In this document: piece after piece, positions 28,827-36,582 of the stretch
Numbering within the stretch: the stretch's first letter is position 1
How the letters are laid out: each line of letters begins with the position of its first letter
NCBI GenBank assembly: GCA_002338715.1
Contig: DDIR01000061.1
Location: 29,433-93,432, forward strand
DNA from: Phycisphaerales bacterium UBA1845
Lineage (GTDB): Bacteria; Planctomycetota; Phycisphaerae; UBA1845
Direction: 5' to 3'
Length of the DNA stretch: 64,000 nt
Notes under the pieces: generated by a model
What the model was told of the DNA's origin: nothing
What the model saw: the letters and a program-made list of their open reading frames with translations, nothing else
Database searches by the model: none
Made by a program: the position numbers and the translations under genes

Positions 28827-29339
28827 TTATGCGGCTCGGCGATTGATTTCGTTTGCGAGGTCAATCGCACGCCACTCGCCGCCGAGCTGCCATTGGGGGA
28901 TCGTCAAAAGTTTCTGATCGTCCCACCCGAAAACCGTAAGCTGGCCCGTTATCCAACTGTACTTCGCACGACGGATGTCTGAAATCACGATCGTATCCGT
29001 GCCGCCGTTTGGCCGAACGTAACGAATGCCCAGCCAGTCAAGAATCAACTGCCCCTTCTGGGCCTGCCGGAGTTGATATGCATGATGACCGACCGTAACG
29101 ATCAGCATGATCGACCAAAAGCAAATACAGACGATGCTAACCCACTTGGGTCGCATGCCGGTGTCGAAAGCAAGCCACGAAGTGACCACAGCCACCACCG
29201 CAATCCCCTTCCACGAAGTCTTGCTCGGTTTGAGTTCCAGGTAGGTCGTCTCACCGTTGTATTGCAGCCCGCATTCCGGACAGGCATGTACCTCCGGAAG
29301 GCCTTCGAGTGAATAGCTGCATCTTGGGCATTGGTTCAT
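28827..29339 (-). CDS. Zinc-ribbon / two-helix / PH-like membrane protein, paralogue 2
   Basis: 170 residues. Same layout as its neighbours: CPRCSYSLEGLP...CPECGLQYNGET, two hydrophobic segments near residues 40-58 and 65-85, then GQLILDWLGIRYVRPNGGTD and IRRAKYSWITGQLTVFGWDD. The three copies agree well in the ribbon and in the YSW/YNW-(I/L)-TG segment but not in the membrane part, so they have diverged considerably. Function unknown. Confidence 0.7.
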   Translation of the reverse strand: MNQCPRCSYSLEGLPEVHACPECGLQYNGETTYLELKPSKTSWKGIAVVAVVTSWLAFDTGMRPKWVSIVCICFWSIMLIVTVGHHAYQLRQAQKGQLILDWLGIRYVRPNGGTDTIVISDIRRAKYSWITGQLTVFGWDDQKLLTIPQWQLGGEWRAIDLANEINRRAA

Positions 29340-29430
29340 GACTGGTACCGGGCGATCAATGAGTCCGCCTCATGCGTTGGGTCCCAGAACGAATCGTATC
29401 TAACACGTCGGGGATAATTCATTTCTGGCT

Positions 29431-29988
29431 TTATTCAGAGTCCGAATCGGCCAACTCCTCACGAAGTTGATTGTCGATCAGATAGGCGGCGACCAGTACC
29501 GCGCACTGTTCGCCAACTCCACGGCTGCCCAGTCTCCAAACTGGAACCGACACTAACACCTGCCCTTCCATCCCCAAAATCGTAAGGCAGCCCGTCAGCC
29601 AATTGTAGCGTGCGCGATTGACGTCGTTCCAGCGAACGGTGGCTATGGGGGAATCCGGAAGAATCACACGAATACCGTTGTGATCTAAAACAAGCTCTCC
29701 AAAATGATCACAGCTCAAGCGAAGCAGATGTCGGATTCCCAATGCAATCGAGACAACAATGACAAGCAACGGAATCGCGAAACTCGCCGACACTTGCATC
29801 GCTGGATGCAGCAGGGACGCTCCAAGCACCAACATCAACGATAGCGAAATAAGGGCAAGCCGGTCAAAGCTTCTATGTATGAAGACAATGTAAGTGGTTT
29901 CGCCGTGATACTCCAACCCGCACTCCGGACATACATGATCGTCCGGAAGGCCTTCGAGCGAGTAGCTGCATCGGGGGCATTGGTTCAT
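29431..29988 (-). CDS. Zinc-ribbon / two-helix / PH-like membrane protein, paralogue 3
   Basis: 185 residues. CPRCSYSLEGLPDDHVCPEC at the start, hydrophobic segments near residues 40-60 and 68-88 (FAIPLLVIVVSIALG), then GELVLDHNGIRVILPD and VNRARYNWLTGCLTILGMEG. First gene of the tandem trio as transcribed. The C-terminus is acidic (REELADSDSE). No catalytic residues seen; function unknown. Confidence 0.7.
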   Translation of the reverse strand: MNQCPRCSYSLEGLPDDHVCPECGLEYHGETTYIVFIHRSFDRLALISLSLMLVLGASLLHPAMQVSASFAIPLLVIVVSIALGIRHLLRLSCDHFGELVLDHNGIRVILPDSPIATVRWNDVNRARYNWLTGCLTILGMEGQVLVSVPVWRLGSRGVGEQCAVLVAAYLIDNQLREELADSDSE

Positions 29989-30046
29989 AGGTTGTATCGA
30001 GCGATCGGTCAGGTTGTCGGGGCGCTTTGTGTACCATTGTATTATA

Positions 30047-30072
30047 GCAGGTGCGTCCGGGACGCACCCTAC
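30047..30072. repeat. CACCCTAC-type palindrome
   Basis: GCA then GGTGCGTCCGGGACGCACC then CTAC, identical in its stem to the copies at 28785 and 51593. It ends 16 bases from the stop of the HutF-like gene. Confidence 0.85.
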
Positions 30073-30088
30073 TTTTGGCGATGACCGG

Positions 30089-31381
30089 TTAGCGCCATTC
30101 GTGCCATTGGCCAGCGACGCAGGTGTGGGTGATGCTGCCCCGGTCGGCGCCGAGGACGAAGGCGGGTAGTAGCGTTTCGGCGGTGGCGCCCAGTAGTGAA
30201 ATGCCCTGCGTGTCGATGACGATCAGGTCCGCGCTGGTTCCGGTGGCGATGCGGCCCGCATTGGTGCCCAGCGATTTTGCGCCGGCGATGGTGGCGCACT
30301 CGAAAAGGGCTCGGGCGTTTTGACCCGACTCGCCGACAACCACGCCGCGGGTCTCGTGGCGAACGCGCTGCACGTATTCGAGCCAGCGCATCTCTTCGTT
30401 CATGCTGATGCGGGCGTTGGAATCGGTTCCAAGACAAATGTTGGCGTTGGCTTTGACCATCGCGGGCACGTCGGCGATCCCGTCGCCAAGGTTGCCTTCG
30501 GTCGTCGGGCAAATGCAGATCGACGCGCCGGTCTTCGCCACCCGCCGAATCACTTCAGCACCCGTGTGCGTGCAATGCACAAGCGTCACTGACGGATTCA
30601 AAATGTCGCGATCCAAGAGCAGTTCAATCGGCGTCATGCCATGCGCTTTGACACACGCATCGATCTCCTGCCGCTGCTCTTCCGCGTGCAGGTGCAGCAC
30701 CAAATCGTGCTTCTTCGCATAGGCCAACAACTCGGCGATTTCGTCGGGCGTTGCTGCTCGAAGGCTGTGGGCCGCGAGGGCGATCTCCTGCATCGCCGGG
30801 TTGCACTTCGCCCGCAGCGAATCCACGTGCGCAAGGAAACTCGCGACATCGGGCGTGGCAAAACGATTCTGCCCACCGGACAGCGGCTCGCCAAAACCGC
30901 CATGGGCGTAAAACGTCTCCAGCAAGACAATCCGAATGCCGGCATCGCGTGCAGCGGCTAACACAAGTTCGTCGAACAACAGATCGGGCGCGGTGGGCCC
31001 ATGATGAAAGTAGTGAAACTCGCCGACGGTGGTGATGCCGTGTCGCAGCATCTCTTCAAACGCGACGCGGCAGATGTTTTGAAATTCCTCCGCATCGAGG
31101 CATTCCACCAGTTCGTACATCGCCTCGCGCCAGGTCCAGAAGCTTCCCGCGCCCTTGGGAAACGTCTCGCCGAACCCGCGAAGCCCGCGCTGAAACGCAT
31201 GACTGTGGGCGTTGATCATCCCCGGTAGCAGGGCTTTACCCTCAAGCCGCATCGTCGGTTGCAAGTCGAGGTACCCGACCTGCTCGATCTGTCCGGACGA
31301 ATTGGTCACCACCTGGATGCGCGGTTCAAACGCACCATTGAACCAGGTCAGGTCGGCTTCGATGACGTTGGATGACACCAT
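30089..31381 (-). CDS. hutF: HutF-like formimidoylglutamate deiminase (amidohydrolase)
   Basis: 430 residues. Amidohydrolase-fold metalloenzyme; HutF turns N-formimidoyl-glutamate into N-formyl-glutamate in histidine degradation. Matches: LLPGMINAHSHAFQRGLRGF, SFWTWREAMYELVE, HLHAEEQ, LVHCTHT, ICPTTEGNLGDGI and LGTDSNARISMNEEMRWLEY. These fit HutF better than guanine or cytosine deaminases. ATG 31381 is followed at once by GTG, with AAGGA 10 bases upstream; an earlier start at 31486 would overlap argE. No other hut gene is nearby, so the pathway role is an inference. Confidence 0.82.
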   Translation of the reverse strand: MVSSNVIEADLTWFNGAFEPRIQVVTNSSGQIEQVGYLDLQPTMRLEGKALLPGMINAHSHAFQRGLRGFGETFPKGAGSFWTWREAMYELVECLDAEEFQNICRVAFEEMLRHGITTVGEFHYFHHGPTAPDLLFDELVLAAARDAGIRIVLLETFYAHGGFGEPLSGGQNRFATPDVASFLAHVDSLRAKCNPAMQEIALAAHSLRAATPDEIAELLAYAKKHDLVLHLHAEEQRQEIDACVKAHGMTPIELLLDRDILNPSVTLVHCTHTGAEVIRRVAKTGASICICPTTEGNLGDGIADVPAMVKANANICLGTDSNARISMNEEMRWLEYVQRVRHETRGVVVGESGQNARALFECATIAGAKSLGTNAGRIATGTSADLIVIDTQGISLLGATAETLLPAFVLGADRGSITHTCVAGQWHEWR

Positions 31382-31440
31382 CTGTACACGTTCCTTGTGT
31401 TGATCCGGCGCTGGTCGCAAATGACCATCACCGGTTGCGG

Positions 31441-32604
31441 TCAGCCGATGCACCACTTCCGCGAAAGCCCGGACAGCGATTCCCACGCGCGGTTGAGTTG
31501 ATCCTTCGTCACGAACTCGTTGGGCTTGTGGGCGACTTCGATGCTGCCCGGTCCGTAGAGGACGCAGTTGATTCCCATGGTCGCGAGTGGTCCGGCATCG
31601 CTTGCATACGAGACGGCCACTGTTTTCGTTTGCCCGACGTGCTGGCTCAGTCGCTTGTTGATCTCCGTCGACGCGTCGGTCAATAGCGGCGGCGTGTCAC
31701 CGATCAAGGTCAGCGAAACGTCGCCGCCGAGACTCGGGATTGTCCGTAGCGCGCGGCGCACGGCTTCGATCGCATCGCCCGATTTCTGCCCGGGAAGCAC
31801 GCGAATGCCCACCGTCAATCGGCACGAACCAGGCACGATGTTGACCGCAGCCCCGCCTTCGACGACGGCTTGGTTGAGGATGACAAAAGGCGTTTCGGGA
31901 TAGTACTCGCTCGTCTTGGAGCGCTGCGATTTGAATTCGAGTCGAAGAGCCGTCAGCGCCGTGATCACCCGCCCGAGTTTTTCGATGGCGTTGGAACCGA
32001 GGTGCGGATACCCGCTGTGGGCTGGCGTCCCGGCAATGTCGATGCGCAGTTTGGTGTGCCCCTTGTGCATGCGGACGACCTGAAGCTCGGTCGGTTCGCC
32101 GATGATGCCAGCCGTCGGGAGCGGGTAGCGTTGGTCCCACTGTTTGCAGAATTGCTGCGCCCCGATCGTGCCGATCTCCTCATCGTGTGTAAACAATCCG
32201 ACCAACGGCGTTTTCATCTGCGTCGCGTCGATGTCTGCAAGCAAGCCGGCTGCGATGGCGACGAATCCTTTCATGTCAGCCGCACCGCGGGCGACGAAAC
32301 GGTCGTCGTGTTCGGTGAGCGTGAATGGATCGCTCTCCCAACCCTCTTCGTTGGCGGGCACAACATCGAAATGCCCCGACAAAAGCAAGCCCCCTTCGCA
32401 CTGCGGACCTTTGTGGGCGATGAGATTAACCTTCTGCCCATCGTCGGATGCAAACCGATCAACGCGGCATCCATGGTCGCTTAAAAACCCGGCAAGATCG
32501 TCAGCCGCTGGGACGTTGCTGTTCGCGCTGGTGGTGTCAAACGCGACGAGGCGGCGAAAGACATCGGTGCGTTCGCGTTCGGTGATTGCACGGCGTGCTT
32601 GCAT
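31441..32604 (-). CDS. argE: Acetylornithine deacetylase-like M20 metallopeptidase
   Basis: 387 residues, right for ArgE, which removes the acetyl group from N-acetylornithine in arginine synthesis. M20 marks: LLLSGHFDVVPANEEGW (zinc His and Asp), ARGAADMKGFVAIA and FTHDEEIGTIGAQQF (catalytic Glu). The dimerisation domain contains GHTKLRIDIAGTPAHSGYPH. Related M20 enzymes (DapE, glutamate carboxypeptidase) cannot be excluded. It is 59 bases upstream of the HutF-like gene on the same strand. Confidence 0.84.
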   Translation of the reverse strand: MQARRAITERERTDVFRRLVAFDTTSANSNVPAADDLAGFLSDHGCRVDRFASDDGQKVNLIAHKGPQCEGGLLLSGHFDVVPANEEGWESDPFTLTEHDDRFVARGAADMKGFVAIAAGLLADIDATQMKTPLVGLFTHDEEIGTIGAQQFCKQWDQRYPLPTAGIIGEPTELQVVRMHKGHTKLRIDIAGTPAHSGYPHLGSNAIEKLGRVITALTALRLEFKSQRSKTSEYYPETPFVILNQAVVEGGAAVNIVPGSCRLTVGIRVLPGQKSGDAIEAVRRALRTIPSLGGDVSLTLIGDTPPLLTDASTEINKRLSQHVGQTKTVAVSYASDAGPLATMGINCVLYGPGSIEVAHKPNEFVTKDQLNRAWESLSGLSRKWCIG

Positions 32605-32794
32605 GTGCGGTAGCTTAGTCGCAAGCCGCCAATCGGCAAGGTGGAAGTTATCGAGCGGTCGTGATTGACGGCATCATTGCAGGCCAGAACACGCGTCTGA
32701 TTGCCCCGGCGCGACGTCACGGCTAGGATGCCCCACCGACACCTACCGCCACCCGCGAGCGGTCCATCCACGAAACATCGACGGAGATTTTGCC

Positions 32795-33370
32795 GTGACG
32801 ACAAACACCCGCAACCGCACATTGCGCATGGCTTTGCGAATCACATTGACGGGCCTGCTTGTGATGATCACCACGACCGGTTGCAAGAAAGGTGATGCCG
32901 ACGACGAAACCAGTCAGCTTCCCACGCCACCGCCCAAAGCGGCTGAACGGGAACTGGTCAGTTTTCCCCCTGACTTCAAGTGCGACGACCCAGCCGTTCC
33001 CGAGTTTCTCAAGAGTGCGGTGAAGGCCTGCGTCGATCAGGACTACGAGTTGTTTCGATCGATGTGGAGCGCTCGGGAAGAACCGATCAGCGAAAAGGAA
33101 TTCATCCGGGCGTGGCAAGCCAACCCGCGTTTCAAGCTGACCGAGATGCAGCAGATGAAAACGCCCGAAGGCGAGATCGTCTACGCCATCCGGGCCCACG
33201 TCTCGCTCGACCCCAACGAAGTGCCCGAACCCGAACGCGACGTCGTCCTGCTCATCGTCAACGAACAAGACAAGTGGCGTCTCTGCAAAGCACCGAGGAA
33301 GCTGGCCAAAATGATGAAGGGCGAACAGGATAAAGCCGAAAACCCCGACACCAACTCAAACGGCGAATAA
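32795..33370 (+). CDS. Lipoprotein of unknown function
   Basis: 191 residues. GTG start with GGAG 9 bases upstream. Signal peptide with lipobox MITTTGC at about residues 24-30, then a lysine/aspartate linker. The mature part (about 65-170) has a helix-strand pattern and ends acidic and lysine-rich. No family recognised. Confidence 0.7.
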   Translation: MTTNTRNRTLRMALRITLTGLLVMITTTGCKKGDADDETSQLPTPPPKAAERELVSFPPDFKCDDPAVPEFLKSAVKACVDQDYELFRSMWSAREEPISEKEFIRAWQANPRFKLTEMQQMKTPEGEIVYAIRAHVSLDPNEVPEPERDVVLLIVNEQDKWRLCKAPRKLAKMMKGEQDKAENPDTNSNGE

Positions 33371-33397
33371 AGTTCGCAAACTTCAGCAAATGAAAAA

Positions 33398-33424
33398 GGC
33401 GGGCCCGACATTGTCGGACCCGCC
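33398..33424. terminator. Bidirectional terminator between convergent genes
   Basis: A 13-bp stem with one mismatch (GGCGGGCCCGACA / TGTCGGACCCGCC) closed by a very short loop. An A run precedes it and TTTT follows at 33433-33436. It lies between the stops at 33370 and 33469. Confidence 0.8.
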
Positions 33425-33468
33425 TGATCTGCTTTTACCTTACCGACCCAACTGAATCGGCAAACGTC

Positions 33469-36198
33469 TTAGAGTTCGTAACCCGCTTCCAGCGCCCGCT
33501 CGATGCGCGTCTTGGAATCGACGAGGTGGGCTTCGGAGAAATCATCAAGCCCGCCCGACTCCAAACGCTTCTCGATGCGATCGTGCAGGTTGCTCAAAGC
33601 CATACGGGCGACGGCCACCGCATCGGCAGGGAAGAAGAATCCCGGGTCCGACATCACGGTGCGTTCGAGCATCATCAGTTGGTTCCGCTGCAACGTCCGG
33701 CGAACGCTTGAAATCAGCGGTGCGCTGTGACCGTTCATCTGAGCAGTGGCATCCTGATCCAGTTCCGCCCAGACGGCATCGGTGACAGAGTTCACCAGTT
33801 CCGGAACGTCGAGGAAGTCTTCACCCGGTTCCACTTTCATGCTGGCATCGTAGATGCGGCGAATCGTCATCGGGCTCATGACGTGGAACAGCGCCCACTC
33901 TTGCACGCCCGAAATCTTGTCGTGGATCGGGTATTCCTGGTAGTAGTCGTACGAGTCTGAATCCCAGTGATTCCAACGTCCGGGAGCGAGCTTTAAGAGG
34001 AGTTCCGGATCGAATGAAAACGCATTCGGACCGAAGACGCGATCGTTGAGGAACTTGAGCGTGTCGCGCTGCGTTTTGGCGTCGACGAGTTCGACCGGCT
34101 GACGTGCGTTGGGGTCACCCTTGTGATCGCGATGGAGATACTGTCCACCGACCTGACGGGCGGCGAAGCGAATCACGCGACTCGATTCGAAGAGGAACAT
34201 GTCAAACAACTGGCGAAGCTGGTTGTAGTCTTCACCGTCCTTGATGCCCCAGCTCGTCATCTTGCCACGCAGCCCATCGACGAGATCCATGCGATAGTTG
34301 GCCCATGCGATCGGGTCCTGGCCGTTGTCGTACGTATTGACGAGCGGGTCGGGTGCAAGGAATCCGGCATCTTCGTCGGTCGCAAAATCGAGGCCCTGTG
34401 CGGAAACGCGGCCGGCGATCTCAGCCAGCATCGCGTCTTCCTTCTGGTCGGGCGCCGGGACGCTGTAACCATAGGCGATTGCGATTTCGTCGTAAGGACC
34501 GACGGCTTGGCTCATGTAGAGGCTGCGCTTCGATCCGTCGAGGTTGTAGACGGCTGGGTTGTAGTCCATGACCGATGCGGTCGTCGGAACGTTTGGATCG
34601 TTGTTGGCGAGAATCTCTTCGAGCGACTTCCACGAACTGGCTTTGAAGTTATGACGAAGTCCGAGCGTGTGCCCAACTTCGTGACACGCCACCAGCTTGA
34701 TCCACTGACCGACATAGTCGTCACGCGAGGCCAACTCACCGGTGCTGGCGGCCAGTACCGCGCCACCGAGGGCCATCTCGTGCATCGCACCGGTCGCATA
34801 CGCACACAACCCATCCGGATGGAACGCTTCGAGGATCTTCATCGCCCGCGGCTCCCAGTCGTCAACGTTGTGATTGTTGACCGACTCGGGAATCAGGTTG
34901 GCCATCGCGGAGGTCGGACGCCATTCGGGATGGGCATCCCAGAACGCGTTCAGCTTGGGATCTTCGGCTGCGGTCGGTCCCTGCCCCAACATGCGGTCGT
35001 AGCGAGCGCTCCAGGTGCGGGCCATCGAGTCGTCCATGATGATGTCGGCATCGAGAATCTGACCGGTCAACGGGTTGGCACGACTCGGTCCCATCGCAAA
35101 TGCGCGACCGCTGACGATCCAGCGGAAGAAGTTGTAGTTGACGTCTTCGGGATCGATGTTGGCGAACTCGTTGGTGTCGGTTTGCTGACGAACCTGGATC
35201 GCGTTGCGGATGCCGGCTTTTTCGAAGGCGACGTTCCACATTTCAATGCCTTCGCGGATGTAGCGGCGATACTTCACCGGAACGGTCTTTTCGATGTAGA
35301 ACACGATCTGATCGTCGGGATGCACATCGGAGACGGCTTGCTTCGGATCGCTCTTCCGCAAGTGCCAACGGTGGATGTTGCGTTTGAAGATCGTGCGATC
35401 GTCATGGTCAGCCGCCCAGTTCTTGCGGGCGGTCATGAAGTAACCAACGCGGTCATCGGCGTCGCGCGGTTTGTAGTCGGTTTCGGGCAGGCGCGAAATG
35501 CTGTAGTGGATCACGGATTTGGTTCCGCCTGATCCGCCGGACATGAACACGGCTTCGACGGCCAACTCAAGGTTGTCTTTGAAGCCTTTGCGCTTCACCC
35601 ATTTGCTGATGGACGAATCCATGTTGCCGCCGAAGTAGCGACCGAGCCCGAGGAAATCCTGCTTGAGAATCGAGTCGAGATCGATGACCGCATCACCGCC
35701 GCGCTTGGTGACGATCGGCGTCGAGAGCAAAACCGAATCGGTGTACGTGCGATCGATCACATCCTGGACGTCGCTGCCTTTGGCTTTGAGATGGCGAAGT
35801 TCCGGCTGAACCAGAATCATCTTCTTATTGAATTCTTCCCAGCGGACCAACCGATGCCCCAACGGGAAACCGGTCATGCCACCGCCCGAGGTCATGCTCT
35901 GAGCCATGAGGAAGTCTTTGCCGACCATCGCGCTGGGAATCACCGCCAGCATGTCGTCGGTCTTCTTGTTGTAGTAGAGCGGGAAGAAGCCCTCGATGAG
36001 TTCGTACCCTTCGGTCACTTCCTCAAAGGGTTTGAAGTCGGGCTTGTCTTCTTTCTTTTTCTTCTTGGCTTCTTTCGCATCCTTCGCATCATCGTCTGCG
36101 AATGATACCGTCGGTGTCGCTATGAGGACCGCCAAGAGGACCAGGAGCAACGTGCTCCAGCCTTGACGAATCCATGAGGCTTTCGATTTCGCGATCAT
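33469..36198 (-). CDS. Secreted zinc metalloprotease (DUF5117-type, HEXXH)
   Basis: 909 residues. Sec signal at 1-34 (STLLLVLLAVLIATPTVSFA-D), a Lys/Asp linker, then a large N-terminal domain (DUF5117-like, FFPLYYNKKTDDMLAVIPSA). The metalloprotease core has HEVGHTLGLRHNF near residue 506, the HEXXHXXGXXH zinc motif of metzincins. The C-terminal region corresponds to the DUF4953/5118-type tail. ATG 36198 has AGGAG about 10 bases upstream. It presumably degrades proteins outside the cytoplasm; no substrate clue. Confidence 0.9.
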   Translation of the reverse strand: MIAKSKASWIRQGWSTLLLVLLAVLIATPTVSFADDDAKDAKEAKKKKKEDKPDFKPFEEVTEGYELIEGFFPLYYNKKTDDMLAVIPSAMVGKDFLMAQSMTSGGGMTGFPLGHRLVRWEEFNKKMILVQPELRHLKAKGSDVQDVIDRTYTDSVLLSTPIVTKRGGDAVIDLDSILKQDFLGLGRYFGGNMDSSISKWVKRKGFKDNLELAVEAVFMSGGSGGTKSVIHYSISRLPETDYKPRDADDRVGYFMTARKNWAADHDDRTIFKRNIHRWHLRKSDPKQAVSDVHPDDQIVFYIEKTVPVKYRRYIREGIEMWNVAFEKAGIRNAIQVRQQTDTNEFANIDPEDVNYNFFRWIVSGRAFAMGPSRANPLTGQILDADIIMDDSMARTWSARYDRMLGQGPTAAEDPKLNAFWDAHPEWRPTSAMANLIPESVNNHNVDDWEPRAMKILEAFHPDGLCAYATGAMHEMALGGAVLAASTGELASRDDYVGQWIKLVACHEVGHTLGLRHNFKASSWKSLEEILANNDPNVPTTASVMDYNPAVYNLDGSKRSLYMSQAVGPYDEIAIAYGYSVPAPDQKEDAMLAEIAGRVSAQGLDFATDEDAGFLAPDPLVNTYDNGQDPIAWANYRMDLVDGLRGKMTSWGIKDGEDYNQLRQLFDMFLFESSRVIRFAARQVGGQYLHRDHKGDPNARQPVELVDAKTQRDTLKFLNDRVFGPNAFSFDPELLLKLAPGRWNHWDSDSYDYYQEYPIHDKISGVQEWALFHVMSPMTIRRIYDASMKVEPGEDFLDVPELVNSVTDAVWAELDQDATAQMNGHSAPLISSVRRTLQRNQLMMLERTVMSDPGFFFPADAVAVARMALSNLHDRIEKRLESGGLDDFSEAHLVDSKTRIERALEAGYEL

Positions 36199-36582
36199 GT
36201 TCGACCATCTCCTAAGTTTTAAAAATTATCCCGTGGGCTATTGATCAGATGACCGAAGACGCAATGCTGTGGTCCACAAGTCATTTGGATTTCAGTTAAG
36301 GTCAGACACCATCAGGCGGACGAATCAGACGAAGCAGCGAGTCGGTGCTGAAAATCGGGTCGCCAGAATCGCCAGAGAACCCAGTCCACCACCGTTGCCC
36401 TGCAATAAACCGCCGGATATGATGCCCAGAGCCTACGATATTATCGGAAACGATTTTTCGGAACTAGATCGGATGGCCGCCAGATTGTCGTTAGTTGTCG
36501 CTTCATTCACCTATTAACCCTGAAAAAACGAATTAAATAGCCTCATCCAGGGACTGAAACTCCCCACCACCGTCGCCTCAAC
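36199..36582. other. Divergent intergenic region, no gene seen
   Basis: 384 bases between the metalloprotease gene and the ABC exporter gene. It must hold both promoters, but I found no convincing pair. The short reading frames here lack coding character. Confidence 0.5.
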
